This document shows positions 16,677 through 26,002 of a stretch of 64,000 nt of DNA, piece by piece. The translations under genes were made by a program, and so were the position numbers. The stretch's first letter is position 1. Each line of letters starts with the position of its first letter. The stretch covers positions 30,612 to 94,611 of the forward strand of contig JACJXF010000008.1 in assembly GCA_020636775.1 (NCBI GenBank), read 5' to 3'. The notes beneath the pieces were generated by a model. The model was not told the origin of the DNA and ran no database searches. It saw nothing but the letters and a program-made list of their open reading frames with translations. The DNA comes from Bacteroidales bacterium. Its GTDB lineage: Bacteria > Bacteroidota > Bacteroidia > Bacteroidales > GCA-2748055.

Positions 16677-18408
16677 ATCCAATCCACTTAATCACATCCT
16701 CCATCAGCACCGTCGGGATCTCCAGCTTATTCTTCTTCCTGTACCCCATCATCTCCTGGTGCAGTTTCCCGGGCTTTTCAACCTCCTTCAGCTTGGCAAC
16801 CGTTGTATAACCCAATGCCTTCAAAGGTTCCACCCACTCCACAGGAATTCCTAATGCCGTATATTCCCCGCTCTCACTCTCACTAACACTCTCTCTCTTC
16901 TTCTCGGGTTTCATCTGCGGGAAGAACAGCACATCCTGTATACTCGTTGAATTTGTCATCAGCATGGTGAGCCTGTCCATTCCAATACCCATGCCGGAGG
17001 TAGGAGGCATACCATATTCCAGTGCCCGCACAAAATCCATATCGATAAACATGGCCTCTTCATCTCCCTTTTTCGAAAGTTCCAGCTGTGCCTTGAAGCG
17101 TTCCAGCTGATCAATGGGGTCGTTCAGCTCGGTATAGGCGTTGCATAATTCCTTGCCATTTACCATAAGCTCGAAGCGTTCCGTTAACTCAGGATTTTCG
17201 CGGTGTTTCTTACAGAGGGGCGACATTTCCACAGGATAATCCTTGATGAAAGTAGGCTGTATGTAATGTGGTTCGCACTTTTCGCCAAAAATCTCATCAA
17301 TCAGCTTGCCCTTGCCCATGGTTTCGTCTACCTCGAGGTGCAGGTCCTTGCAGACTTTCCTGAGCTGACTTTCATCCATACCGCTGATATCGATACCGGT
17401 AAATTCCCTGATGGAGTCAATCATGGTAATGCGCTTAAAGGGCCTTTTGAAGTCAATCTCCTTGTCGCCTAGTTTTACCTTTGTGGTTCCGTGAAGGTCG
17501 AGCGCCACCTTCTCTATCATCTCCTCGGTAAAATCCATCATCCAGTTATAGTCCTTGTAGGCTACGTAGATTTCCATTACCGTAAACTCAGGGTTATGCG
17601 TGCGGTCCATTCCCTCGTTACGGAAATCCTTGGAAAATTCATAAACTCCCTCGAATCCCCCTACAATAAGTCTTTTAAGATATAATTCATTGGCAATTCT
17701 CAGGTAAAGCGGGATATCCAAAGCATTATGATGGGTAATAAAGGGCCTTGCCGTTGCTCCACCCGGGATGGACTGCAGAATGGGTGTTTCCACCTCCAGA
17801 TAACCTTTGCTGTTGAACAGCTCACGGAATGATTTATAGATCTGGGTTCGCTTGCGAAAAACCTCACGTACCTCCGGATTAACCACCAGGTCAACATATC
17901 GCTGACGGTAGCGGAATTCGGCATCCGTAACGGCATCAAAAACATGCCCGTCTTTTTCCTTGACAATGGGGAGAGGACGAAGGGATTTGCTCAGCAGCTT
18001 GAGCTCAGTTACATGTACCGAAAGTTCGCCAACCTGAGTTATAAAAGCGCGTCCTTTTATACCAATGAAATCGCCAATATCCAGATGCTTTTTAAATAAA
18101 TCGTTGTAGAGGGATTTATCCTCGCCCGGACAAATTTCATCGCGGTTTACATAAATCTGTATGCGGCCTGCATCATCCTGAATTTCAGCAAAAGATGCTT
18201 TTCCCATAATCCTGCGGCTCATCAGCCGGCCTGCCAGACTAACATCCTGAAAATTATTTTCTTCGGGCTTGTATAATTTTTTTATTTGTTCGGATTTGTG
18301 GCTAACAGGATATGCTTCCTGGGGATAGGGGTTAATACCCATTTTCCGGATTTCTTCCAGCGATTGTCTGCGGATTAGTTCCTGCTCACTTAATTGCGAT
18401 TGGCTCAT
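16675..18408 (-). CDS. lysS: Lysyl-tRNA synthetase, class II
   Basis: 577 residues. The N-terminal OB-fold anticodon-binding domain (about 55-160) includes VSLAGRLMSRRIMGKASF. The class II catalytic core follows, with motif 2 FRNEGMDRTHNPEF near 263 and motif 3 GMGIGMDRLTML near 470. It charges tRNA-Lys with lysine using ATP. It is longer than the E. coli enzyme (about 505) because of a C-terminal extension of about 75 residues, LGYTTVAKLKEVEKPGK onwards, as is usual for Bacteroidota LysS. The linker before it (KKRESVSESESGEY) is low-complexity. A -7 box TATATTTG lies 16 bp upstream of the ATG. A terminator follows. Confidence 0.97.
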   Translation of the reverse strand: MSQSQLSEQELIRRQSLEEIRKMGINPYPQEAYPVSHKSEQIKKLYKPEENNFQDVSLAGRLMSRRIMGKASFAEIQDDAGRIQIYVNRDEICPGEDKSLYNDLFKKHLDIGDFIGIKGRAFITQVGELSVHVTELKLLSKSLRPLPIVKEKDGHVFDAVTDAEFRYRQRYVDLVVNPEVREVFRKRTQIYKSFRELFNSKGYLEVETPILQSIPGGATARPFITHHNALDIPLYLRIANELYLKRLIVGGFEGVYEFSKDFRNEGMDRTHNPEFTVMEIYVAYKDYNWMMDFTEEMIEKVALDLHGTTKVKLGDKEIDFKRPFKRITMIDSIREFTGIDISGMDESQLRKVCKDLHLEVDETMGKGKLIDEIFGEKCEPHYIQPTFIKDYPVEMSPLCKKHRENPELTERFELMVNGKELCNAYTELNDPIDQLERFKAQLELSKKGDEEAMFIDMDFVRALEYGMPPTSGMGIGMDRLTMLMTNSTSIQDVLFFPQMKPEKKRESVSESESGEYTALGIPVEWVEPLKALGYTTVAKLKEVEKPGKLHQEMMGYRKKNKLEIPTVLMEDVIKWIG

Positions 18409-18424
18409 GCTTAAATAATTTTCG

Positions 18425-18432
18425 CAAATATA
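18425..18432 (-). promoter_or_regulatory. lysS promoter -7 element
   Basis: Minus-strand TATATTTG, an exact TAnnTTTG match, ending 16 bp before the lysS start codon. No TTG is visible 20 bp further upstream. Confidence 0.55.
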
Positions 18433-18627
18433 ATCGTTTTATAGGGAAATTAAGTAGGTTCGGTGCTGCCATTGCTGAGAGTTTTGCAGAAGCACAAAAA
18501 AAACCTTCGCCGACAGCCGATATTTGAAACTTCAGCACATTAATAGAAAAAGCTTATGAGTATGAGCCGTTTAAGGTTTATTACTGCTTAAGCCTGAAAA
18601 AGCTCTCGGTTTTTGCTGGGATATTCT

Positions 18628-18635
18628 TACTTTTG
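18628..18635 (+). promoter_or_regulatory. Possible recJ promoter -7 element
   Basis: TACTTTTG fits TAnnTTTG exactly, 42 bp before the recJ ATG. A TTG occurs only 12 bp upstream, closer than usual. Confidence 0.4.
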
Positions 18636-18677
18636 TAATCTTATTTCAACCTTCCCCGGAATTCCGAAAACAAAACT

Positions 18678-20396
18678 ATGATGGTTAAGAACTGGGTTAT
18701 AAAACAACAGGGTGATGAATCTGTCTTGCAGCATCTGCAGGAGAGCCTTGGCGTGGACCGGCCCATTGCAAGCCTTCTCCAGCAAAGGGGAATAAGTACC
18801 TTCGAGGAAGCGCGTTTATTTTTCAGGCCCGAACTCAGCCAGCTTCACGACCCTTACCTGATGAAAGATATGGACAAGGCTGTTGAGCGTATCCAAAGAG
18901 CCATCTCATCGGGTGAAAAAGTTATGATCTACGGGGATTACGACGTTGACGGCACCACTGCTGTTGCCCTGGTTTACAGTTATTTTAAAACCTGGTTCAA
19001 GGATTCGGTTTATTACATCCCTGACCGTTATGATGAAGGCTACGGTATCTCCCTCAAAAGCATTGATTATGCTGCTGCCAATTCCGTTCGACTTGTAATT
19101 GCTCTCGATTGTGGAATTAAGGCCGTTGAAAAAATTGCATATGCGAATTCAAAGGGAGTGGATTTTATTATATGCGATCACCACACTCCGGGTTCGTCTA
19201 TCCCGGATGCCATAGCTGTTCTGGATCCAAAAAGAGAAGATTGTTCCTATCCATTTAATGAACTTTCAGGCTGTGGCGTGGGTTTTAAACTTATTCAGGC
19301 CTATCAGGCATCACGTTCTCTGCCCTTCGACGATTTAATAAAATATCTCGACCTTGTGGCTGTCAGCATTGCATCCGACATTGTCCCCATAAAAGGTGAA
19401 AACAGGGTGCTAGCATTCTATGGCTTAAAACAGCTGAACGAAAGCCCTTCCACCGGACTTCAGACTCTCATCAAACTCTCAGGCATTCAAAATAAAACAA
19501 TCAGCATTGAAGACATAGTTTTCAAAATTGGCCCGAGAATCAATGCGGCCGGCAGAATGGAGTCGGGTCGTAAATCGGTTGATCTCCTGATATCCGATGA
19601 TACAGGTCTTGCCCAGGCAATGGGTTCCAGGATCAATGATTTTAATTCCGACCGAAGGAGTGTCGATTCATCCATAACCCAGGAAGCTCTTACCATGATT
19701 CAGATGGACGACAGCATGAAAAACCGGAAGTCGACCGTCCTTTTCAATCCCAAATGGCATAAGGGAGTAATCGGAATTGTGGCATCAAGACTTATGGACA
19801 GCTATTACCGCCCGACAGTCATACTTACACAGTCAAATGGTTTTGCCACCGGCTCTGCACGTTCGGTTAATGGTTTCGACCTTTACCAGGCGATTGAGGA
19901 ATGCAGCGACCTGCTGGAGAATTTCGGGGGACACAAATATGCTGCAGGGCTAACCATGAAAGTAAACAATGTCAGTGCCTTCCAGGAGAAATTTGAAAAC
20001 ACTGTAAAAAAACTTATCAAGCCCGAGCAATTGATTCCGGTGGTAGAAATTGATACTGAGCTGCATCTTTCGGATATCAACGATAAATTCTTCAGGATAC
20101 TGAAACAGTTTCAACCTTTCGGACCTGAGAACATGGCTCCGGTTTTTCTTACAGAAAATGTTTCTGACAATGGCAGCGGCAAACCCGTTGGAATGCATGC
20201 TGAGCACCTGAAGCTATCTCTGGTTCATGAAGATGATCCTTACCGGGTTTTTCCGGCCATTGGCTTCCAGCTGGGTAAACTCTACCCGAAAATTTCAGTA
20301 GGGCAGGGCTTCGATATCTGCTACTCTCTGGATGAAAATGTTTTCAGGGGAGAAACCACTCTGCAGATAAATATTAAGGATATCAAAGTCGACTGA
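18678..20396 (+). CDS. recJ: Single-stranded-DNA-specific exonuclease RecJ
   Basis: 572 residues (a second ATG is the next codon). The DHH phosphoesterase motifs are intact: DYDVDG at 87-92, DCGIKAVEK from 144, CDHHTPG with DHH at 167-169, followed by the DHHA1 region with INAAGRM and GSARSVNGFDL, GGHKYAAG. The C-terminal OB-like domain binds ssDNA. RecJ degrades 5' ended single strands in recombination, mismatch and base-excision repair. A TACTTTTG -7 box lies at 18628-18635. Its stop codon is one base from the end of the convergent gene at 20398, so the two transcripts must overlap. Confidence 0.96.
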   Translation: MMVKNWVIKQQGDESVLQHLQESLGVDRPIASLLQQRGISTFEEARLFFRPELSQLHDPYLMKDMDKAVERIQRAISSGEKVMIYGDYDVDGTTAVALVYSYFKTWFKDSVYYIPDRYDEGYGISLKSIDYAAANSVRLVIALDCGIKAVEKIAYANSKGVDFIICDHHTPGSSIPDAIAVLDPKREDCSYPFNELSGCGVGFKLIQAYQASRSLPFDDLIKYLDLVAVSIASDIVPIKGENRVLAFYGLKQLNESPSTGLQTLIKLSGIQNKTISIEDIVFKIGPRINAAGRMESGRKSVDLLISDDTGLAQAMGSRINDFNSDRRSVDSSITQEALTMIQMDDSMKNRKSTVLFNPKWHKGVIGIVASRLMDSYYRPTVILTQSNGFATGSARSVNGFDLYQAIEECSDLLENFGGHKYAAGLTMKVNNVSAFQEKFENTVKKLIKPEQLIPVVEIDTELHLSDINDKFFRILKQFQPFGPENMAPVFLTENVSDNGSGKPVGMHAEHLKLSLVHEDDPYRVFPAIGFQLGKLYPKISVGQGFDICYSLDENVFRGETTLQINIKDIKVD

Positions 20397-20397
20397 T

Positions 20398-22464
20398 TCA
20401 CATCCTTATTTTAATTTGAAAAGTAAGGAAGGAGTCAGAATCTCCAATCAGGTAATCGCCTCCTGTTCCCCTTTCTTTCTTCGTCCCGAACTGACTTAAG
20501 GCGTATCTTGCACTTACCTCCACACCCCTTATTATCTCAGCTTTTCCAAGGATAACAAAACGGGTTCCTTTTGAACTAAATGCAGGAACTGAAAAACTAT
20601 ACAGCACATCATTTTCATATGCATAAATGCGGTTTTCCCAGCGGGGAATATCATAAATGGCATACCGGATCCATAAACTGTACCTACCGGATATATCCCG
20701 GCAGCCAATATCATGACCCGAATAATATCCCCGGCTTACAGCTTCCTTTGCTTCCTTATAGCTGCTGATTTCCAGTCTCGACTTAATTTCAATTTTCTCA
20801 TAGGGTTTAAAGACCAGACTCAGGCGGAAATTTCCTTTTTCCGTTGTATCCATCAGGTCAATTCCGGTCCTGCACTTATCGGAACGGTTTTGGCTTTGTT
20901 CAAATTTAAACCGCAAATTGCAGGTAAAGTCCCTGGAAGGATAAATTTCGAAATTCATGAAATAGTCTGTTCCTGAATAAGGATTTGTGCTGTTGTATCG
21001 TAAAAATGGAAAACTGTAGGTGTCTGCATACAATTCTGCTTTTAAATATTTCCAGGGATACATTTCCAGTCCCAGGTAAAACCCTTCTTCATTTTTTGTG
21101 CCCTGACTTTCCCCGAATCCTGATGCCATAATTGCCAGATAGTCGGGCTGGTAGTATCGGTAGGTCAGTGATAGTCGAAACAGCGGACTTAATTCCGCAA
21201 GGGCAGAGGCAAATAATGCCAGTCTCCCTTTACAGTCGGCTGCAGCTTCACCAAATACAGCAATCTTTCCCATGCTGGCCCGAAAATCACTGCCAAAATT
21301 CTGAATTACCTCTCCTGCAGGAAAATATTCCTGTGTATATGCTGTGCTGTTTCTTACCCAGCTTGCGTCGTACTTGCTGTTCAGATAGGATATTCCAAAG
21401 CTGGCAACCTGGGTTTTATATTCTGCATGGGCACCCAGAACGTTTAAAAGCAAAGCATCCTTTTTATTCAATTCTGCGGTGCTCCGGTGCAATCCCGATT
21501 CATCAGGAGCACTGAACCATTTGTCTGAAGCGCTGTCAGCTGAATTATGAATATTTGCGTCAATTTGATGCCGGCTGGCGATCAGGCTGAGTTCCATTTT
21601 GTTTTTTTCAAAAGAAATGGCAGCTCCCCGGAAAAAATTATTTTCATCCCCTGAGCTGTTCTTTTTGATTCTGTTGGTTTCAGGGGATATTAACACTGGA
21701 AGGCCCTTTCTTTTCCCGAATCCCCCCAGTATCAATCCCTGTCCCCAGCATGCCTTATAATCCCCGACTATAATCTTTTTGATCGCTTTGCTGCCGTTAT
21801 ATTCAAGAGCTGCAGACATAAAATCGGGACAAAAAAACTTTCCGCCTGATTGAAAAGATTCGCCTGCATCCTGATCACTGACAAGACTAAAACTGAAATC
21901 GGACAGAGAGGCTTCGTAGCGTGTACGCAATGTCCTGTTGGAGCCGGCAAACAAAGTCCGGCCAGTGGAATCGGCTATGAAACCTGCTTTCTTTTCAACG
22001 TCCGATCCAAGTCGGCCAATGAAAAGCTGACGCAGTTGATTTTTATTTTTTTGGGGATTAGAATTTTCTGACACCTGGTTTATACAAACAAAGGGAATGA
22101 GCTTTTCAATAAGGTTTCTGTCGAAGCCCGTAATAAGCTGAAGCTCATAAATTGAAAGCAGGAGACCTTCCTCCCTTCTGTATTGAAGAAATGAATATAT
22201 TTGGAATTCAGTAAGCATGTGCAGTTGCCTCAGATCGTCAGCCTCAGCAGTATTCAGATTGAGGGGTTTTTCGAGGAATAGAAAGAGTTCATCGGCTAGA
22301 TATTCCGGATTTGCCTCCTCCTCATTGTTCGAAAAGCTTTCTTCGAGCAGTTCGGAAATGGTTTCCGAACCCGGCTTCGGGATAATTTGTGCGAAACCTG
22401 ATCCCCCGAAAAAGAGAAAAACAAGAAATATTTTCAGACCCGGCTTAAATCCGTAGCACTTCAT
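20398..22464 (-). CDS. Helix-hairpin-helix domain outer membrane protein
   Basis: 688 residues with a signal peptide (cleavage near GFAQ). Residues about 45-125 carry ComEA-like helix-hairpin-helix repeats: KPLNLNTAEADDLRQLHMLTE, then a second copy ending GFDRNLIEKLIPFV. From about 145 the rest is a long series of amphipathic beta strands rich in Tyr and Phe and ending TFQIKIRM, consistent with a large outer membrane barrel. Proteins with this architecture are conserved across Bacteroidota and have been suspected in DNA uptake because of the HhH motif, but I know of no proven function. It is likely co-transcribed with the barrel gene and purE upstream (78 bp gap). Confidence 0.75.
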   Translation of the reverse strand: MKCYGFKPGLKIFLVFLFFGGSGFAQIIPKPGSETISELLEESFSNNEEEANPEYLADELFLFLEKPLNLNTAEADDLRQLHMLTEFQIYSFLQYRREEGLLLSIYELQLITGFDRNLIEKLIPFVCINQVSENSNPQKNKNQLRQLFIGRLGSDVEKKAGFIADSTGRTLFAGSNRTLRTRYEASLSDFSFSLVSDQDAGESFQSGGKFFCPDFMSAALEYNGSKAIKKIIVGDYKACWGQGLILGGFGKRKGLPVLISPETNRIKKNSSGDENNFFRGAAISFEKNKMELSLIASRHQIDANIHNSADSASDKWFSAPDESGLHRSTAELNKKDALLLNVLGAHAEYKTQVASFGISYLNSKYDASWVRNSTAYTQEYFPAGEVIQNFGSDFRASMGKIAVFGEAAADCKGRLALFASALAELSPLFRLSLTYRYYQPDYLAIMASGFGESQGTKNEEGFYLGLEMYPWKYLKAELYADTYSFPFLRYNSTNPYSGTDYFMNFEIYPSRDFTCNLRFKFEQSQNRSDKCRTGIDLMDTTEKGNFRLSLVFKPYEKIEIKSRLEISSYKEAKEAVSRGYYSGHDIGCRDISGRYSLWIRYAIYDIPRWENRIYAYENDVLYSFSVPAFSSKGTRFVILGKAEIIRGVEVSARYALSQFGTKKERGTGGDYLIGDSDSFLTFQIKIRM

Positions 22465-22542
22465 AGAGATTTTCTGATTTCAGAGATAAACTGTAATCTG
22501 TTTATGTGCTGAAAACTCAAATCTATGTATGAAGGGCAGGAA

Positions 22543-23391
22543 TTATTTCAGTTCAATCTGCATGGAAAAGTGGGGCGTGAATCCCAGGGTCTGGTGATGA
22601 CTGAAGGCCACATCTCCGCTGATCCGGCTTATTTTAAAGCCCAGTCCAAAAGTATTCTGGAAGGGGGCGGTTATGATTCCGGTACGTAAATTCAGTCCTT
22701 TGATGACCTCGTATTCAATACCGGATTTAAAACGCATTTCATAATTGATGCTTTTCTCCGTTTCCACTCCCATCCAGAATTTTTCTATGGGCGAATAGCT
22801 GAGTCCGGCTCTCAGGCAAGTCGTTAAAGTGTCGAGGTTCACGGGGGAAAGCTGTGCCCGCGTCGGATTAAATACATGCACGCCAATACGCATATTAGAC
22901 AGAGGTTTATACTGAATTCCTCCTTCCACGGTTAGGGCATGCCGGCTCTGATAGTCGCCGGAAATATATTCGTAATGATAATTTAGCTGAATTCCGGCTG
23001 ATATCTTATCACCAAAGTTTCTGCCATATGCAATTCCTATTTTACTCTCATTGTAGGCAGAGTAGCCGAAATAAGTATAGGATAAACCGAAGGTTGCTGC
23101 TTTTACAGGTAAGGTCAGTGCAATTGCATGCAGAGAATATTCTTCAATAACATACCTGTTTTCGTGATGAAAGCCCAGAGCGAATTTATGATAGTCGCCC
23201 AGTCCGGCCTGATTATGAGAAACCGACCAGATGTCGGATTCCATTACATAGGTATTGGCCAGGGCTGCCGGGCGGCTTCCGAGAGGGTAGTTTTCCTGAG
23301 CATAAACGGAAACTGAAAAAAAACACAACAGGAAAACCGGGAGAAGCAAATTGCAACCGGGTTTCCTGCAGTATTTTAATTTTTGTTTCAA
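22543..23391 (-). CDS. PorV/UPF0164-like outer membrane barrel protein
   Basis: 282 residues. The start is a TTG whose last two bases share the purE TGA stop (TTGA overlap), followed by a signal peptide ending VYAQ; no ATG is available before the mature part. LGSRPAALANTYVMESDIWSVSHNQAGL is the characteristic opening of PorV/PorQ/UPF0164 family barrels, and further strands follow to the end. PorV itself shuttles T9SS cargo; this protein is only a family relative and PorV function is not implied. Expression is probably translationally coupled to purE, an odd pairing of purine synthesis and an envelope protein. Confidence 0.75.
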   Translation of the reverse strand: MKQKLKYCRKPGCNLLLPVFLLCFFSVSVYAQENYPLGSRPAALANTYVMESDIWSVSHNQAGLGDYHKFALGFHHENRYVIEEYSLHAIALTLPVKAATFGLSYTYFGYSAYNESKIGIAYGRNFGDKISAGIQLNYHYEYISGDYQSRHALTVEGGIQYKPLSNMRIGVHVFNPTRAQLSPVNLDTLTTCLRAGLSYSPIEKFWMGVETEKSINYEMRFKSGIEYEVIKGLNLRTGIITAPFQNTFGLGFKISRISGDVAFSHHQTLGFTPHFSMQIELK

Positions 23392-23900
23392 TTGGTTTTG
23401 TATTTGTATTTTATGGCTTTAAGCTCATCATTTGCCTGAATAATTTTTTCCTTCAGACTTTCTTTAAAAGCATTGATTTTGGCCAGGAGCTTATCATCCC
23501 CTGTAGCCAGAATCTGGGCTGCCAGAATTCCTGCATTTCTTGCTCCATCAAGACCTACGGTTGCAACCGGGATTCCCGGAGGCATTTGCAGTATTGAGAG
23601 AATGCTGTCCCATCCGTCGATGGAAATACTTGAACGCACAGGTACTCCGATAACCGGCAGTGGAGTAAATGCTGCCATTACTCCCGGTAAATGAGCAGCT
23701 CCGCCTGCTCCGGCAATTATAACTTTCACTCCCCTTGAAACCGCCGATCTGGCAAATTCAGCTGCCTGCTCCGGAGTACGGTGGGCCGATAAAGCATTAA
23801 TTTCAAAGGGAATTTCAAACTCATCCAGTATTTTTGCAGCTTCCTTCATTACCGGAAGGTCGGAGGTACTTCCCATAATGATACTTATTTTAGCTTCCAT
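23388..23900 (-). CDS. purE: N5-carboxyaminoimidazole ribonucleotide mutase (PurE, class I)
   Basis: 170 residues. Motifs of class I PurE: MGSTSD at 9-14, ALSAHRTPEQ with the active-site His40, and AGAGGAAHLPGVMAAFTPLPVIGVPV. It moves the carboxyl group of N5-CAIR to C4 giving CAIR, in purine biosynthesis; class I implies a PurK partner, not seen in the window. Its stop overlaps the start of the downstream barrel gene. Length is standard. Confidence 0.97.
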   Translation of the reverse strand: MEAKISIIMGSTSDLPVMKEAAKILDEFEIPFEINALSAHRTPEQAAEFARSAVSRGVKVIIAGAGGAAHLPGVMAAFTPLPVIGVPVRSSISIDGWDSILSILQMPPGIPVATVGLDGARNAGILAAQILATGDDKLLAKINAFKESLKEKIIQANDELKAIKYKYKTN

Positions 23901-24053
23901 AGTATGTATGTTTATTTATGTATTAAAATTTAAAAAATCAGCTTTAACTGTCGAAAAAAATATCAGGAGTTCTAATGGGATTCCCCAGCCATATCCATCT
24001 CATTAAATTAAAAATTGTTTTAATGAGCAATAAATGGATTGGTTTCCGAAGCA

Positions 24054-24461
24054 TTACCTCCAGATACCCAGTAATAAACCGGCAAGACTGAACCAGACTG
24101 TCAGATAGCCGCCATTGATAAGCATATACTTGAAACTCTTCTGTTCAAAAAGTGAAATAATGGCAAGGGAGAGAGAAGCCCATCCAAAGCCGGCAAGAAA
24201 ACCTGCCGTGAGTCCCCATGACCATGTGGTACCTGCGTCACCAAGGAAAAAAGCCAGGTTATATGACATAATATAGGCAAAGACCAGAGTTAGTCCGTAG
24301 GTTTTAAACATATTTGCCTTACTAATTTGCTCATCGGTAAGTCCCGATTCTTTTTGCCATGCCTTAAAGAAAACGAAGGGTGAATACCAGATTCCCCCTA
24401 TCAGAAGGCTACCTATTGCACAAATGGCTACAGCCAGGTGATTTATATACATGCTTTCCAT
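24054..24461 (-). CDS. DUF1761 family membrane protein
   Basis: 135 residues with four predicted transmembrane helices (about 8-28, 52-72, 79-101, 111-131). YINHLAVAICAIGSLLIGGIWYSP with the following W and the charged loop KAWQKESGLTDEQI match DUF1761. The family is common and functionally uncharacterised. Single gene, between purE and hpt on opposite strands. Confidence 0.75.
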   Translation of the reverse strand: MESMYINHLAVAICAIGSLLIGGIWYSPFVFFKAWQKESGLTDEQISKANMFKTYGLTLVFAYIMSYNLAFFLGDAGTTWSWGLTAGFLAGFGWASLSLAIISLFEQKSFKYMLINGGYLTVWFSLAGLLLGIWR

Positions 24462-24631
24462 AATTAAAGGTTTTTAATTCGTCTATAAAGGTAAACAAAA
24501 ACAGGCATTCATTGGTTCAGGATGCTCAATTTTGTAGATGCTAATTTGAATTAGGTGGATTAGGGAAAACTTGACAATTGCTTGTCTGTCATTCTGAAAA
24601 AATTCCTTTACTTTAGCAAAAAAAAGCGAGC

Positions 24632-25174
24632 ATGAACCGAATTAAAGTACTCGATAAGGAATTTGAAATTTCCATTCCTTCAGAAAAAATACAGGAAAGA
24701 ATACTTGAGATGGCAAACCAGATTTCAGCTGATCTGAAAAGTCTGGATCCTGTTTTCATTGCCATTCTCAACGGCTCCTTTATGTTCGCTTCCGATCTTT
24801 TTAAAAAGCTTAGCATTGATGCCCAGATAACATTTCTGAAACTTGCATCATACCAGGGCACTACCACTTCGGGTACTGTAAAGCAACTGATTGGTCTGAA
24901 TCAGGAAATTAAAAATCAGAATATTGTTATCCTTGAAGATATTGTTGATACCGGGATAACCCTCGATACAATAATGCGGCAGCTATCCGGCTACCAGCCT
25001 GCCTCAATAAGGGTTGCAACCCTGCTTTATAAACCCGATGCCTGCAAAACGGATATCCCTTTGGATTATATCGGTTTCCCCATTCCCAATGAGTTTATTA
25101 TCGGCTATGGTCTCGATTATAATGGTTATGGAAGAAAATACAAGGATATTTATACTCTGGTAACAAATCACTGA
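24632..25174 (+). CDS. hpt: Hypoxanthine phosphoribosyltransferase
   Basis: 180 residues. The type I phosphoribosyltransferase PRPP loop is VILEDIVDTGIT at 99-110; LNGSFMFASDL and the flexible loop region SYQGTTTSG also fit HPRT. It salvages hypoxanthine/guanine to IMP/GMP. The C-terminal hood LDYNGYGRKYKDIYTL is typical. A near-consensus -7 box TACTTTAG lies at 24609-24616. adk follows 55 bp downstream with its own -7 box. Confidence 0.93.
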   Translation: MNRIKVLDKEFEISIPSEKIQERILEMANQISADLKSLDPVFIAILNGSFMFASDLFKKLSIDAQITFLKLASYQGTTTSGTVKQLIGLNQEIKNQNIVILEDIVDTGITLDTIMRQLSGYQPASIRVATLLYKPDACKTDIPLDYIGFPIPNEFIIGYGLDYNGYGRKYKDIYTLVTNH

Positions 25175-25185
25175 AATGTAGTTCT

Positions 25186-25193
25186 TATATTTG
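25186..25193 (+). promoter_or_regulatory. adk promoter -7 element
   Basis: TATATTTG, an exact TAnnTTTG match in the 55-bp gap between hpt and adk, 36 bp before the adk ATG. No TTG at the usual distance, so adk could also be read from hpt transcripts. Confidence 0.5.
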
Positions 25194-25229
25194 CATTCCT
25201 GAATTTTTAAAACCTAAACTTCATTTCAC

Positions 25230-25802
25230 ATGTTAAATATTGTATTATTTGGACCTCCGGGATCCGGCAAAGGAACACAATCGGAAAAACTCATCGCAAA
25301 ATATAAGCTTGTACACCTTTCGACCGGCGACCTGCTTCGTTCCGAAATTGCAGCAATGACCGATCTGGGAATTAAGGCAAAGGCCATTATGGACCGTGGA
25401 GAGCTGGTTTCAGATGATATCGTTATCGGCATGATCCGGAATAAAATTTCTGCTAATATTGATTCCAGGGGATTCATTTTTGACGGATTTCCCCGTACAG
25501 TTGCACAGGCAGGAGCACTGGATGAAGTGCTTGCTGAAAAAGGCAAGGAAATAAGCCTTATGGTTACCCTTGAAGTCCCTGATGATGAAGTCATCACAAG
25601 ATTACTAAAGCGGGGTGAACAAACCGGCAGGGCTGATGATAATGTTTCGGTTATTGAAAACCGCCTGAATGTATATATCTGTCAGACAGAACCTGTAATA
25701 GGTTATTACAAGGAGAAAAAGAAATATCATCCGATTAATGGTATTGGCAGTGTGGATGAAATTTTTGCACGTATAGAGGAAGAAATTAAGAAAGTAAATT
25801 AA
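25230..25802 (+). CDS. adk: Adenylate kinase
   Basis: 190 residues. P-loop GPPGSGKGTQ at 8-17; HLSTGDLLR, FDGFPRT and the short LID form (RGEQTGRADDN) are all standard. It interconverts ATP + AMP and 2 ADP. The short LID lacks zinc-binding cysteines, as expected for a 190-residue enzyme. A hairpin terminator follows at 25846. Confidence 0.97.
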   Translation: MLNIVLFGPPGSGKGTQSEKLIAKYKLVHLSTGDLLRSEIAAMTDLGIKAKAIMDRGELVSDDIVIGMIRNKISANIDSRGFIFDGFPRTVAQAGALDEVLAEKGKEISLMVTLEVPDDEVITRLLKRGEQTGRADDNVSVIENRLNVYICQTEPVIGYYKEKKKYHPINGIGSVDEIFARIEEEIKKVN

Positions 25803-25845
25803 CTTTTCAGGACTTTTTATTCTCCTGTTCCTGTCTGAGAATTTG

Positions 25846-25864
25846 CCGGATTGGATCCGGTTTT
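25846..25864 (+). terminator. Rho-independent terminator candidate after adk
   Basis: CCGGAT-TGG-ATCCGG: perfect 6-bp stem with 3-nt loop followed directly by TTTT, 43 bp after the adk stop. Confidence 0.55.
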
Positions 25865-26002
25865 AAGCCCTGGTAAAAATTAGCTTCCTGCAACTTACAC
25901 CAGAAAATGCTGATTTAAGTTCAATAAGATCAGTTCTTTGCCTATCTTCGTGCCTTAATAAATTGCACCAGGCAGGATTATATCCCCATAAAAAATTCAA
26001 TT

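Noticed and set aside
22543..23391. Assignment as PorV itself
   Set aside because: Family opening matches, but no other T9SS component gene is near and PorV is usually longer.
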